A DNA stretch of 64,000 nt, taken from Ruminococcus sp. (GTDB lineage: Bacteria > Bacillota > Clostridia > Oscillospirales > Ruminococcaceae). The stretch is taken from the NCBI GenBank assembly GCA_017519415.1, contig JAFWSI010000015.1, positions 1-64,000 of the forward strand, written 5' to 3'. The notes under the pieces are model-generated. The model did no database searches. It was not told the DNA's origin and saw only the letters and a program-made list of their open reading frames with translations. The position numbers and the translations under genes were made by a program. Below are positions 1 to 8,976 of this stretch, piece after piece. Each line of letters opens with the position of its first letter. The first letter of the stretch is position 1.

Positions 1-1
1 C

Positions 2-1540
2 AGTCTGCCCTTCGGTAAACTGATCTCATCGAATACGATGTCGGCTTCAGCTGCCAATCTCAGTAAGGAATACACCTCAGGCGACTGGAAATATCAGTAT
101 GATCTGAACGACAATTCCGCAACGATCATTAAATATATCGGTAATTCCAAGGACGTAAGCGTTCCAGAATCAATCGACGGTCATTATGTAAACTGTGTTG
201 AGAGATGGGCTTTTGAAAATAATACGACCGTAGAATCCGTGGTATTCCCAAGAGGGGTCAAAGCGGTTCTGGGTTCCACATTCAGAAATGCGACCAATCT
301 CAAATCGTTCACCATTTCAGATTCAATAACAGCTATATATGCTAATGCATTCCAGAATACAGCACTGGAAAGTATATACATTCCGGCCAATGTAAAAACC
401 ATCAAGCGCGGTGCTTTTATGGATTGTAAGAAGCTCAGATATGTCACTTTGAATTATGGTATTGAAGAGATCGATATGAGCGCTTTCCTTAATTCAGCAC
501 TGGTTTCAATAAACATACCTGCTTCTGTAAAGACTATCGGCGCAGTTGCTTTTAAGAACTGCCAGAATCTTACTTCGGTTACTATCAGCGGATCTCCTGA
601 ATTCGGCGAGCGTATTTTTCAGGATTGTCCGCAATTAATCAATATGAATATCGATCCGACTGCATTTGAAAATGCAATTAAATCAAATGCTTTGTGGTGC
701 TGTTCAAATCTACAGTATATCAACGGCGAAAGCCTGTTTTACGTTAATCCAAAGACAGGTGATCCTTATCTTAACGGTAGTATCAGAGAAGCTTCTTACA
801 GATATGCTGCCGAACTTGAAACAGGCGGCGTAGGATACTTTAACAAATATCTGACTGCTTATATCAATAAAAAAGCTAAAGATCTTACAAAGAACTGCAA
901 GAACGACATGGAGAAAATAAAGACGCTTCATGACTGGGTATGCAATAATACTGTTTATGAATACGATGAGAACGGCAAGCCTGATTCTTCGTTAAAGTCA
1001 CATTCTGATTCATCTGTATTTTTCTACGGAAGAGCTGTTTGTGACGGATACGCACGTGCATATACGCTGCTTCTGCGTGCTGTAGGTATTGAAGCTTATT
1101 ACACTGTAAGCAGCAGTCATGCATGGACGATGGTAAAATTAGGAAATCACTACTTCCATGTTGATACCTGCCACGATGACGGAAATACCATTAATTATAC
1201 TCATTTCCTCAAAACTGATAAGCAGCTTCAGTTGACTTGTTCATCAGGACACAGCAGATGGAATGTTTATAATCCTGATAAACAGGAATGGAAGGGCGTA
1301 AACGGAACTGTTTATCCTTTTCCGAGATACTTCTATGATGACTCCGTAACGCCCGTATGCAGATATCCTATCGGTGATCTTAACATGGATACTCATATCA
1401 ACGATAAGGATTACGAGCTTTTATGGGATGCTCTCACAAGAAAGGTCACTATCCCCGGAGGAGACCTTATCCTTGCAGATGTGAACTACGACGGCAAGAT
1501 AGATTACAATGACCTTTTCAAGCTGTTTGCAATGATATGA
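2..1540 (+). CDS. LRR / transglutaminase-like / dockerin secreted protein (5' truncated by window edge)
   Basis: The frame is open to the left edge; the first ATG in view (38) is not the start, because the codons before it read as the end of a signal peptide (SLPFGKLISSNTMSASA, cleavage near ASA-AN). Counting from that ATG, BspA-like leucine-rich repeats fill about residues 30-215 (recurring IPxSVKTIGxxAFxNC pattern). A transglutaminase-like core follows with Cys335 (AVCDGYA), His361 (SSHAW) and Asp376 (HVDTC) as the likely catalytic triad. A short dockerin (446-500) has two Ca-binding loops (GDLNMDTHIND, ADVNYDGKIDYND). The role is inferred as a cellulosome-borne binding/cross-linking or peptidase-like protein; the substrate is unknown. 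It is followed by a terminator hairpin. Confidence 0.85.
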   Translation, partial: SLPFGKLISSNTMSASAANLSKEYTSGDWKYQYDLNDNSATIIKYIGNSKDVSVPESIDGHYVNCVERWAFENNTTVESVVFPRGVKAVLGSTFRNATNLKSFTISDSITAIYANAFQNTALESIYIPANVKTIKRGAFMDCKKLRYVTLNYGIEEIDMSAFLNSALVSINIPASVKTIGAVAFKNCQNLTSVTISGSPEFGERIFQDCPQLINMNIDPTAFENAIKSNALWCCSNLQYINGESLFYVNPKTGDPYLNGSIREASYRYAAELETGGVGYFNKYLTAYINKKAKDLTKNCKNDMEKIKTLHDWVCNNTVYEYDENGKPDSSLKSHSDSSVFFYGRAVCDGYARAYTLLLRAVGIEAYYTVSSSHAWTMVKLGNHYFHVDTCHDDGNTINYTHFLKTDKQLQLTCSSGHSRWNVYNPDKQEWKGVNGTVYPFPRYFYDDSVTPVCRYPIGDLNMDTHINDKDYELLWDALTRKVTIPGGDLILADVNYDGKIDYNDLFKLFAMI

Positions 1541-1554
1541 CCTGAATAAACTAT

Positions 1555-1609
1555 AAAAAATAAAGCCTGCTCTGCAATGCCTGCGGAGTAGGCTTTTATG
1601 TTAAATATA
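1555..1609 (+). repeat. Dispersed repeat copy 1 (terminator-containing)
   Basis: About 55 bases, matching 14494-14548 at roughly seven positions in eight, including the central CTGCTCTGCAATGCCTG and the downstream TTTTATGTTAAATAT. Only the hairpin and its immediate flanks are shared; sequence further downstream differs. Confidence 0.7.
1562..1598 (+). terminator. Terminator hairpin within a dispersed 55-bp repeat
   Basis: Stem GCCTGCTC / GGAGTAGGC followed by TTTTA, 22 bases after the LRR/transglutaminase stop codon. A near copy lies at 14498-14539. Confidence 0.7.
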
Positions 1610-1860
1610 CTCCATACGATACCGCCGATCAGACAAGTGCCGACTGTACCGAACAGCGGCTCCATTTGCGGTTCATATGCCTGCGCCAGCCGAGCTCCTC
1701 ACTGAGCAGTCCGATCGACTGCACTGCCGATAATGCCGCAAGCATGAACACACTTGCTGACACGTTCTGAAACGTGAATCCGCTGAGTCAGTCGCTGTTT
1801 CCGCTTGCAATAATGGGGAGCAATATACTTGCTGAAAAGAATATCAGCGGAAGCCCTCCT
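1605..1860 (-). pseudogene. Decayed CPBP-family intramembrane protease fragment
   Basis: Reading the minus strand gives LPLIFFSASILLPIIASGNSD, then an in-frame TGA, then a segment ending in LLSEELGWRRHM. The EExxxR motif (SEELGWR) is the signature of CPBP (CAAX/Abi) membrane proteases. After a frameshift the next stretch reads MEPLFGTVGTCLIGGIVWSI, the transmembrane part that normally follows that motif. Both ends of the family are missing and there is one stop and one frameshift, so this is a relic. CPBP proteins often serve in bacteriocin self-immunity or prenyl-peptide processing; none can be made from this fragment. Confidence 0.7.
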
Positions 1861-1955
1861 TAGTGATATAACCAAATGCTCATAATACGAAATTGGTTTA
1901 ATAAAGTCAGTGGAAACCCGCTTGTTAATATTGTTATAGCATTCATTATCAGGTC

Positions 1956-1985
1956 TTTACATAGTTGGAGTTTTTATGATATAAT
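1956..1985 (+). promoter_or_regulatory. Sigma-A promoter for the CotH-dockerin gene
   Basis: TTTACA (1956-1961), 18-base spacer, TATAAT (1980-1985), about 30 bases before the start codon. The RBS AAGGAGG is at 2001-2007. Confidence 0.65.
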
Positions 1986-2014
1986 AAACTTGTAAATATA
2001 AAGGAGGTTATTGT

Positions 2015-3925
2015 TTGAAAAAGATTATTTCAGTCATATGTGCTGCCGTTACAGCATTATTCACTTCATGGCATATGATACCCGCGAATACCGTTTTTTC
2101 AGCGGTCAGCACAGAAGTTACAGAAGAACAGCTCGATCTTCCCGTAATATCCATTGATACTTTGGGAAAGGAAATTGATACCAAAAGGGAGTATGCTCCT
2201 TCAAAAATTACGATATGGGATAAAAACGGTGAACTTGAAATGCCTGAAACAGAAGTTCAGATAAGGCTTCGCGGCAATTCAACATTGCACGTTGATAAAA
2301 AGAGCTACAAATTTAAATTTGATAAAAAACAAAACCCTCTCGGCATAGGCGACGGTCCCGGTAAAAGCTGGAATCTGCTTGCGAACTATTATGATACGTC
2401 CCTTCTGAGAAATATGACTGCATATCATCTCGGTGATATGCTTGATAATTTGCCGTATTCCACAAACTGCCGCTCGGTAGATGTCTATGTAAACGGTTCG
2501 TATCAGGGCGTATATCTTTTATGTGAGAATATAAATGTCAACAAGAGCCGCATTGCCATAACCGAGGAACCTGAGCTGGTGGAGGAAAACGGCTACCTTG
2601 TGGAAATGTCAAGAGCATCATTAAACCATGATCACTTTGAAGTGGATAATTCTTATTATGTTATAAAAAGCAAGCTTTCGGAGGACTGTTCAACTTCAAT
2701 CATGCAAGAGGAATATATATCGGATTATATTTCTAAATCCCTCAATGTACTCAGAAGACAGGATAAAGCCCGTGCTGAGGAGCTTATCGATATACCTTCC
2801 CTTGTTGACAATTTCATTGCAAACGAGGTTTGCAAGAATAGCGATATTGGCTGGGGCAGCTTTTACCTGTTTAAGGACGCAGGCGGCAAGCTTACATTTG
2901 CTCCGATATGGGATTATGACTTTGCTTTTGGAAATTATGAAAATTATAAAGGCTTCGACAGCCCTTACGGCATAAATGAGTTCGATATTACCGACGGCAA
3001 TTCAAACTCCAATCAGTGGTATTGTTATGCATTGCAGAATGACTGGTTTCGTGAAGCAGTTGCAGTCCGCTGGAAAGAAGTAGCCAAACGGGTAAGTACG
3101 CTTCCTGATTATGTTAAGGAAGAAGCACAGAAAAATATGCGCTCCTATGTGAGAAATTTCGATATGTGGGATCCTCTCGGGAAGGAATTTTTCATAGAAA
3201 CGGACAGTATAGCGAAGTTTACAGAATATAAGGAGCATACCGACTATCTCAGTGAATGGATAGCAAAGCGTATCCAATGGCTTGACGATTATTTCGTCTC
3301 TGAGAACTTCAGAAACGGTGTATTCCTTGATGAAAATGACAGACCAATTGATGCTGAAAACGCCTTTGCAGCTATAAATGTAAAGTGCAGTTACATTTCG
3401 GGCAGTTTTGACTATGAAGCTATTGGTTTTGATGTTGAAGCTTCTGAATGGAGCGATATGACCTTTCGCCGCTTTTTGTTTCGTGCAGGACACAAATACA
3501 GACTTTCATTTGATATAGAAGGCGATCCTTCAACACAGTTAAGATACATGATAAAGGCGGCTGAATGTGATCTTGACATAAAAGATAGAGTTCCGGTTAC
3601 AAAAGAAATGACACATTATGAAAAAGAATTTGAATCAGATTACACGTATTTTGATTACTTTATTAAGATTGAATTCACTGACAGCGGTAAAGTAAAAGTG
3701 AAGAATTTGTCTCTTGTAGATATTACTCCCAAAGAGCTGGTAATACAAGGCGATGTCAATGATGACGGGAAATATGACCTATCTGACTTTGTACTTTTTC
3801 AGAGATGGCTGCTCGGTTCTCCGACAGCCCGCCTTGATAACTGGGAAGCAGCTGATCTGTGTAAGGACGGAAGGCTTGATTCATTCGATATGTGTCTTAT
3901 GAGACGCAGATTGATAAATAGATAA
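2015..3925 (+). CDS. CotH-kinase-family dockerin protein
   Basis: 636 residues starting at TTG; the RBS AAGGAGG lies seven bases upstream and no better start exists. Signal peptide about residues 1-30. The CotH domain spans about 40-420, with RLRGNST (84-90), KSYKFKFD (96-103), a GVYLL..ENI strand and APIWDYDFAFG, which matches the CotH core seen in spore-coat kinases and in rumen dockerin proteins. A lectin-like beta region follows, and the last 58 residues are a dockerin (GDVNDDGKYDLSD ... DLCKDGRLDSFD) of the subtype common in R. flavefaciens. It is therefore probably secreted and cellulosome-bound. Whether it phosphorylates protein or only binds is unknown. Confidence 0.85.
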   Translation: MKKIISVICAAVTALFTSWHMIPANTVFSAVSTEVTEEQLDLPVISIDTLGKEIDTKREYAPSKITIWDKNGELEMPETEVQIRLRGNSTLHVDKKSYKFKFDKKQNPLGIGDGPGKSWNLLANYYDTSLLRNMTAYHLGDMLDNLPYSTNCRSVDVYVNGSYQGVYLLCENINVNKSRIAITEEPELVEENGYLVEMSRASLNHDHFEVDNSYYVIKSKLSEDCSTSIMQEEYISDYISKSLNVLRRQDKARAEELIDIPSLVDNFIANEVCKNSDIGWGSFYLFKDAGGKLTFAPIWDYDFAFGNYENYKGFDSPYGINEFDITDGNSNSNQWYCYALQNDWFREAVAVRWKEVAKRVSTLPDYVKEEAQKNMRSYVRNFDMWDPLGKEFFIETDSIAKFTEYKEHTDYLSEWIAKRIQWLDDYFVSENFRNGVFLDENDRPIDAENAFAAINVKCSYISGSFDYEAIGFDVEASEWSDMTFRRFLFRAGHKYRLSFDIEGDPSTQLRYMIKAAECDLDIKDRVPVTKEMTHYEKEFESDYTYFDYFIKIEFTDSGKVKVKNLSLVDITPKELVIQGDVNDDGKYDLSDFVLFQRWLLGSPTARLDNWEAADLCKDGRLDSFDMCLMRRRLINR

Positions 3926-4166
3926 TGCTAATCAATTCTTTAACTGTTGCAACATAGATGGGATACATCAGGAACAAGGGATAAAATGCAGATCCATTTC
4001 GGATATGAGATAAATCCTCATTATAAATAATAATAGAACTGCCGGTTTACAGCGCTTATGGAGATCAAAGCTGCAACAGACAGTTGCTGTTTTTGCTCGC
4101 CATCGTGAAGACGATCCCTTCTATAAAATCTCTTTAAAGATTATATCAATCTATCATGGTATAAAG
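3926..4166. other. Gene-free stretch between convergent genes
   Basis: No open frame of credible composition on either strand; AT-rich. It holds only the convergent terminator at its right side. Confidence 0.5.
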
Positions 4167-4195
4167 AAATCCGCCCGTCACGGGCGGATTTTCAT
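4167..4195. terminator. Bidirectional terminator
   Basis: AAATCCGCCCG-TCA-CGGGCGGATTTT, between the convergent CotH and 4216-6753 genes. It lies about 20 bases after the minus-strand gene and 240 bases after the plus-strand one. Confidence 0.8.
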
Positions 4196-4215
4196 TTTAA
4201 TGTATGTGATTGCTG

Positions 4216-6753
4216 TTATTGTATTTTGCTGCCGCCCCATTCAACGACTGTAAATCCTTTTCTTTCAAAGTTTGATAGCTGTTGTGGCTCGATATCAATT
4301 GCCTCCTCCAACGGAATATATGCCATGAATATACGCAGCAGACTGTCGGGTGTAGGTGTGATGTTCAGTTTTGCGGAATCGGTATATACATCGCCCTGGA
4401 AGGTAATGAGATTATACTTGTTATGCTCCATAAGCGGCAGCCAGTATACGATGAACTCGTTCATTTCCTCTTCGGTCAATCCCATATATGTGAGCTTTTC
4501 CTTGAGGAAGCTCTCTGTATCACTGCCTGCAACACAGAAGCCTTTAGAATAATCGAATCTTGTACGGCAGTTTACTGCATCCCAGAACAGATACCTGTGA
4601 TGTGTACCGTCTGCTTTGTTAACGAGCTTACCGTCAGGATATGCTGTTACGTCCCAACCGTTATTATACTTCGGATATGTTGTTGAAAGTTCAGCTTCTG
4701 TTAGTTCAAGCTCAACATGAACATCAGTTTCCTGCTCCGGGTAGAGGTAAATTACTGGTTTATCCGGATATTGCACATAAACAATCGTGGGAGTTCTATC
4801 ATCGTCTTCTACTGTTCTGATCCAGCCATATTGTCCACAGTAATTGGTAAAAATCCATTTATCACTATCATACTGATATCCTAATTCAGAGAGAGCAGTA
4901 TTCTTAGGAATAATAGCTACAGATTCATAGCTTTCATCTGGGCCTAGATATAAATACAGATGATCTGAAATAGTACGTGCTGGTGCGTAGCTGCGATGAT
5001 CAGGCTCAACATAAACCGGTGGTGTGATCTCGATAAGCCTTTGTCTCATCTTGATAAGGTCAAATATATCGAGTTTGTTGTCGCGACAGAAATCAGCAGC
5101 CCTCCAATTGGCAAGCTTAGCATCAGCTGAACCCAGCAACCATTTCTGAAACAGTACCACATCAGCAACATTAAAATCGTTGTCATCGTTGACATCACCG
5201 CTGGATACCAGCTCCATTTTGCAAGACAACTCAATATGATTTGTATTCTGAGATATAACTTCGAATTCAAGGAAATCATAACAATCTGTTAGATCAACTG
5301 GATAATAGTAATAGTTACATGACGGGTCATATATATTAAGTGAATTAATTGTACATGGATTTGATGCGATATAAATCTCCTCATATTTTGCTGATACACC
5401 TGGTGGGCATTTCAGAATAAAGATAACCTCATCGTTCTCAGGGATATTGATAAGTTCACCTGTATCCTTGTCGTAAAAAGTGATTTTGGTTGACTTTTCC
5501 TCAATATCATTATTCTTTTTCAACCTGAATACAACGTCAGCAGAGTCGTTATCATACCTTGTAACGGTTATATGATCGTCAGGTATAATGATACCGTTAT
5601 AGTAACCGGCTGATTTTTCATCAGTACCGGGCAAAGAGTATCCAACAGGCAGATTATCTGAATCAAGGCCGAATGAGAAATCATAACCGGCAAAGAAATT
5701 TCCTAAATCTACAACCGCAGGGTTAGTTTTGAATCCAACCGGCTGCATATTACAATAGACCTTGCCTTCCGGAGTGTCTTTGCTAATATCTGTCCATATT
5801 CTTGGTATTTTCCCCTCCGGAAGCATAAGGAGTTCTCCGGTGTCATAATCAACAAGGGAAACTCTCATATCATCCGAAAGAAGAATATTCTGAGCATCGT
5901 TTATAACTGCACAGTCAGCAACAAGAGACTTTTTTCCATCCTCAGCACCGGCATAAACCGGTCCGAAATCGTATGATATCTTGTCATAACCATCCTTAAC
6001 GGCCTTGTATGCGTAGATCATATTGATATCTCCGCCGTCAACAGGAACAGAAGATACTGGGCTGCAATCGCTTACTGTTTCAAGTTCAAAGCACTCTTTT
6101 CCCTTATCATTCAGGAACCAGTCATAGGCAGTACCTGCGTTATGAGAAAGGCAGAACACAACATAATTATCTTTTGCTGATAAGTTGGTGTTTTTGTTTG
6201 CATAATCCCAGTATTCCTTCTCACAATCAGGCAGCCAGCCGTAAATATCGGTCTCTTTAATGCTGTAAGCATCGTCTGCATAAAACGAATACCTCTGATC
6301 AGGTATTGATGAATCGATATAGGTATCGATCATTTCGATCGCAAAGTCACCTTTTGAGAAAGATGAAAGTGCGATAACAATAAACTCAGTATCCCCCTTC
6401 ACAGGAGTTTCGGAATAAGTATAGCTTCTTGTATCATATCCGGAGAGCGTGCCTTTATATCCTGGGAATCTTAGTTCATAACGCAGGTTTTGAACATAAT
6501 TCACAGGATCGAGGGGTTCATATTCTCTTTTGAAAACAATGCAGAGAACTCCATTCTCAATATGTACTGCACCGTAAGTATTTCTGAATTCCAGTGCGGA
6601 ATCGAAGTCCTTCGGTATCCAGGCAACCGAATCAGTAAGTGTGGTGCCTTCTGCATAGACAGTGCATGGTACAGTCCTGTCCGTATTGATAGTAACCGGC
6701 ATGACCGCAGTCATAACAGCGGTCAGTGCTGCCGCAAATCTTGTGAGCTTCAT
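4216..6753 (-). CDS. Large secreted dockerin protein with SH3-like and conserved C-terminal domain
   Basis: The start chosen is the ATG at 6753 (845 residues, MKLTRFAAAL...); an upstream in-frame GTG at 6762 overlaps the RBS AGGTGG and is unlikely. Signal peptide about 1-35. The first 510 residues are beta-rich and unrecognised. An internal dockerin occupies about 519-575 (GDVNDDNDFNVAD ... FCRDNKLDIFD), followed by an SH3-like stretch (about 595-650, GQYGWIRTVE). The terminal domain (about 662-845) begins KPVIYLYPE and ends FERKGFTVVEWGG; this block recurs in many Firmicutes secreted proteins but I know no function for it. The dockerin in mid-protein is unusual, as most are terminal. Confidence 0.8.
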   Translation of the reverse strand: MKLTRFAAALTAVMTAVMPVTINTDRTVPCTVYAEGTTLTDSVAWIPKDFDSALEFRNTYGAVHIENGVLCIVFKREYEPLDPVNYVQNLRYELRFPGYKGTLSGYDTRSYTYSETPVKGDTEFIVIALSSFSKGDFAIEMIDTYIDSSIPDQRYSFYADDAYSIKETDIYGWLPDCEKEYWDYANKNTNLSAKDNYVVFCLSHNAGTAYDWFLNDKGKECFELETVSDCSPVSSVPVDGGDINMIYAYKAVKDGYDKISYDFGPVYAGAEDGKKSLVADCAVINDAQNILLSDDMRVSLVDYDTGELLMLPEGKIPRIWTDISKDTPEGKVYCNMQPVGFKTNPAVVDLGNFFAGYDFSFGLDSDNLPVGYSLPGTDEKSAGYYNGIIIPDDHITVTRYDNDSADVVFRLKKNNDIEEKSTKITFYDKDTGELINIPENDEVIFILKCPPGVSAKYEEIYIASNPCTINSLNIYDPSCNYYYYPVDLTDCYDFLEFEVISQNTNHIELSCKMELVSSGDVNDDNDFNVADVVLFQKWLLGSADAKLANWRAADFCRDNKLDIFDLIKMRQRLIEITPPVYVEPDHRSYAPARTISDHLYLYLGPDESYESVAIIPKNTALSELGYQYDSDKWIFTNYCGQYGWIRTVEDDDRTPTIVYVQYPDKPVIYLYPEQETDVHVELELTEAELSTTYPKYNNGWDVTAYPDGKLVNKADGTHHRYLFWDAVNCRTRFDYSKGFCVAGSDTESFLKEKLTYMGLTEEEMNEFIVYWLPLMEHNKYNLITFQGDVYTDSAKLNITPTPDSLLRIFMAYIPLEEAIDIEPQQLSNFERKGFTVVEWGGSKIQ

Positions 6754-6803
6754 AAAATCCACCTGCCATTCTTCACATTTGCAGTATATAACTGCCTGAT
6801 TTC

Positions 6804-6832
6804 ATTATACAACGATATCTCGCTGAATGCAA
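6804..6832 (-). promoter_or_regulatory. Sigma-A promoter for the 845-residue dockerin gene
   Basis: On the minus strand TTGCAT (6832-6827), 17-base spacer, TATAAT (6809-6804), about 50 bases before the ATG. Confidence 0.8.
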
Positions 6833-7019
6833 GAGATAATTGTAATTTGGTCTATATGTGCTTTAACGTATGATACTGGCAGAATGTGCAGCTGAAATCG
6901 TAAACTTTCTATGAACATATATCGTTCAGCATCTTTTGGAATCCGTTTGCAATGATTAAGCTTTTATCAGAGACAAATCCCGTCTCCTTATCAGAAAGGC
7001 GCGGATATAATGAAGAGCA

Positions 7020-7154
7020 GAGGATACATCAGATGCAAACCATGAAGGATTTATCAATGCCATTGATGCATCGAGTATTCCTGCGTACTATGCGTATGTT
7101 GCTGCAACACCCGATGGAGAAGCAAAGACAATGGAAGAATGTATTGAGAAATAA
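7020..7154 (+). pseudogene. C-terminal remnant of an unrecognised gene
   Basis: The frame reads EDTSDANHEGFINAIDASSI..YYAYVAATPDGEAKTMEECIEK and stops at 7154, directly before a strong terminator. An in-frame TGA lies just upstream at 7011 and there is no start or RBS. The composition is protein-like and the terminator spacing is normal, so it is probably the tail of a decayed gene. Family not recognised. Confidence 0.4.
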
Positions 7155-7160
7155 AGCATA

Positions 7161-7190
7161 GAAACCGCCTGTACAGGCGGTTCTGTTTTA
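7161..7190 (+). terminator. Intrinsic terminator
   Basis: GAAACCGCC-TGTACA-GGCGGTTC followed by TGTTTTA, seven bases after the remnant stop codon. Confidence 0.75.
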
Positions 7191-7194
7191 TGTG

Positions 7195-7223
7195 TTTACA
7201 TATTATTTCCGATGTGCTATAAT
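7195..7223 (+). promoter_or_regulatory. Sigma-A promoter
   Basis: TTTACA (7195-7200), 17-base spacer, TATAAT (7218-7223). It reads toward the membrane protein at 7583, with a 340-base leader. Confidence 0.6.
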
Positions 7224-7582
7224 AGGTGATAAGAGAAATGATAAAGAAGCTATATACATGGAAGAATCGGGAAATTCCTGAAAATTGAGCAGAGGAAAAG
7301 ATGAAACAATTATTGTAAATGTTGCAGAAAACAGTCATTTTAGTACAAGTACCGTTTATGGTCATAGGCACATCAATCACTGCTTTCGCAGCGACGATAG
7401 ATTCAGTTTTGAATGGGGAAGCTTACACTCTCTGTCTACGGTGAGCACATGGACTTATGCATAAACGAAGGCACCGCATAACACATACTGCGGAAAAACA
7501 GCGATACTTAGTATATGTTTTATTGCAGTATACACGCCGGAACCGCTGGTAGATAAGCTGCCGCATTAAGAAAGGAATAATC
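7224..7582 (+). other. Gene-free leader, possible gene remnant
   Basis: A stretch near 7300-7455 stays open for more than 50 codons (DETIIVNVAENSHFSTST...) but has no start or RBS. Another frame reads a signal-peptide-like tail (VPFMVIGTSITAFAA). No intact gene is supported; either decayed coding sequence or a long untranslated leader. Confidence 0.25.
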
Positions 7583-8698
7583 ATGGATCACAGGAATGTT
7601 TATATGCTGATACGAGAACTCAGTGATGAAGAAGCAAGAAGATATCTCATGACTGACGCAGAATTTGCCATGCTGCCGCCAGATGAACAGCTTAACGAAG
7701 TAAACAGGGCAGTAAATGCGGCTCATATCGACCGTTCACTTTTAAGTATGGCTTATTCAACACCGCCGCCATATGAAGAGAAAGAGGATTCTTCAAAAAG
7801 AATCATGATAATAACAGCCGTGTCAATGATAATCGGATTTATTATTATCTGCTCGGCTTTCTTTTTCCATGAATCCGACAGCGAGCTTGCAGGGCTTATA
7901 ATCGCAGCAGGACTTATCCTCGCCGCAGGAGTTCCTGCTGTATGCTACGCTATCGATAAAATACGCACCGAACTGGCACAAAAGCGTGCGGGAAACAACG
8001 CATCGTTTTCCAGATATGACGCTGACACCAACTTTTCCTCGGACACTCCTCCCAAAAAGGTATTGTGGACAGGAGCTTTTGGCGTCACAATGGTAACGGC
8101 TTCATTATTAACAGCCACCCTGCTTCGCGGCAAGGCTTTCGGCTTTACATTCGGGGCTCTCTTCTTCGTCGGCTTTGCTTTGCTGTCTGTCAGCTTCAAG
8201 TGGAGCAAAAAACGCGATACTGCAATAATCCTCAATCTGCCGTCACTGCTCGGACTATTTCTTCTGATGATCCGGACAGCCGATACGGCAAAGCTTTATA
8301 TAATCCCAGACTTCCGTGAAAAATGTACCATTACATATTATATTATCATCGCACTCATGCCTTTGATATACAATATTGTCAAGCTGCTGCGATGCAGAGA
8401 AAAAGTAGACGCCAAGTGTATCGATGTAGAGGTCGTCAAGCTGAGAAGATATTCCAATAAGGAATATTACCGAATATACTGGTCATACAGCTATAATGAA
8501 AAGGGATATGTGCATAAGGATCTTCTTTCATTTTGGGAAAGCTCCAGAGGCGACAAAATAAGGCTTCGTATAAATCCGAAGGATCCGCATGATATCCATA
8601 GAGTCAAATTACCGGGTTTCTGTATGTTTATGATGCTATTATGCATCCCACTTGCAGTATTTGCATTTTCAACAGCGTCGGGAAATCCTGTCTACTGA
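7583..8698 (+). CDS. Multi-pass membrane protein with DUF3592-like C-terminal region
   Basis: 371 residues; RBS AAAGGA eight bases before the ATG. The N-terminal 65 residues are soluble (MDHRNVYMLIRELSDEEARRYLMTD), followed by two helices (about 73-125), two more (about 155-205), two more (about 213-262), a cytoplasmic or extracellular beta domain (about 275-335, VVKLRRYSNKEYYRIYWSY..GY..KDLLS) and a final helix. The beta domain resembles the DUF3592 pattern (a modified beta strand pair ending in YxPxxP-like IRINPKDPHDI). Function unknown; no operon partner, as both neighbours are remnants or on the other strand. Confidence 0.7.
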   Translation: MDHRNVYMLIRELSDEEARRYLMTDAEFAMLPPDEQLNEVNRAVNAAHIDRSLLSMAYSTPPPYEEKEDSSKRIMIITAVSMIIGFIIICSAFFFHESDSELAGLIIAAGLILAAGVPAVCYAIDKIRTELAQKRAGNNASFSRYDADTNFSSDTPPKKVLWTGAFGVTMVTASLLTATLLRGKAFGFTFGALFFVGFALLSVSFKWSKKRDTAIILNLPSLLGLFLLMIRTADTAKLYIIPDFREKCTITYYIIIALMPLIYNIVKLLRCREKVDAKCIDVEVVKLRRYSNKEYYRIYWSYSYNEKGYVHKDLLSFWESSRGDKIRLRINPKDPHDIHRVKLPGFCMFMMLLCIPLAVFAFSTASGNPVY

Positions 8699-8808
8699 TG
8701 TGTGAAAGCTCCGCTCCGCTTTGTGCTGTACGCACATAGTGAAGCCGTTCATACGGAGTGGATTTTTGTATATATAAATACATTTTAAGTGAATTGAGGA
8801 CGATAATA

Positions 8809-8935
8809 TGTCATGGAAGAAACAGCTCACGTTCTGCTGCACTATCCCGGTAAAAACTCCCAACCGCAAATTTCACAGGAAGCGATAAGGAAGTTCAAGC
8901 CGAACCGGTGGCATATATCGCGGCTTCAAGATAAA
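8809..8935 (+). pseudogene. Short frameshifted remnant, possibly of an ArdC-like zincin domain
   Basis: An ATG at 8809 opens MSWKKQLTFCCTIPVK... and stops early. A second frame ends SDKEVQAEPVAYIAASR. The EVQAExVAYI string resembles the helix in ArdC-type zincin-like domains of conjugative elements (inference from memory of the motif). Too short for a firm call. Confidence 0.25.
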
Positions 8936-8962
8936 AAAGAGCCCGGATTAATTATCCGAGCT
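8932..8962 (-). terminator. Terminator of the CHAP-repeat gene
   Basis: On the minus strand GAGCTCGGAT-AATT-AATCCGGGCTC followed by TTTTTTAT, 15 bases after the stop at 8977. Confidence 0.85.
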
Positions 8963-8976
8963 CCTGATATCAGAGA

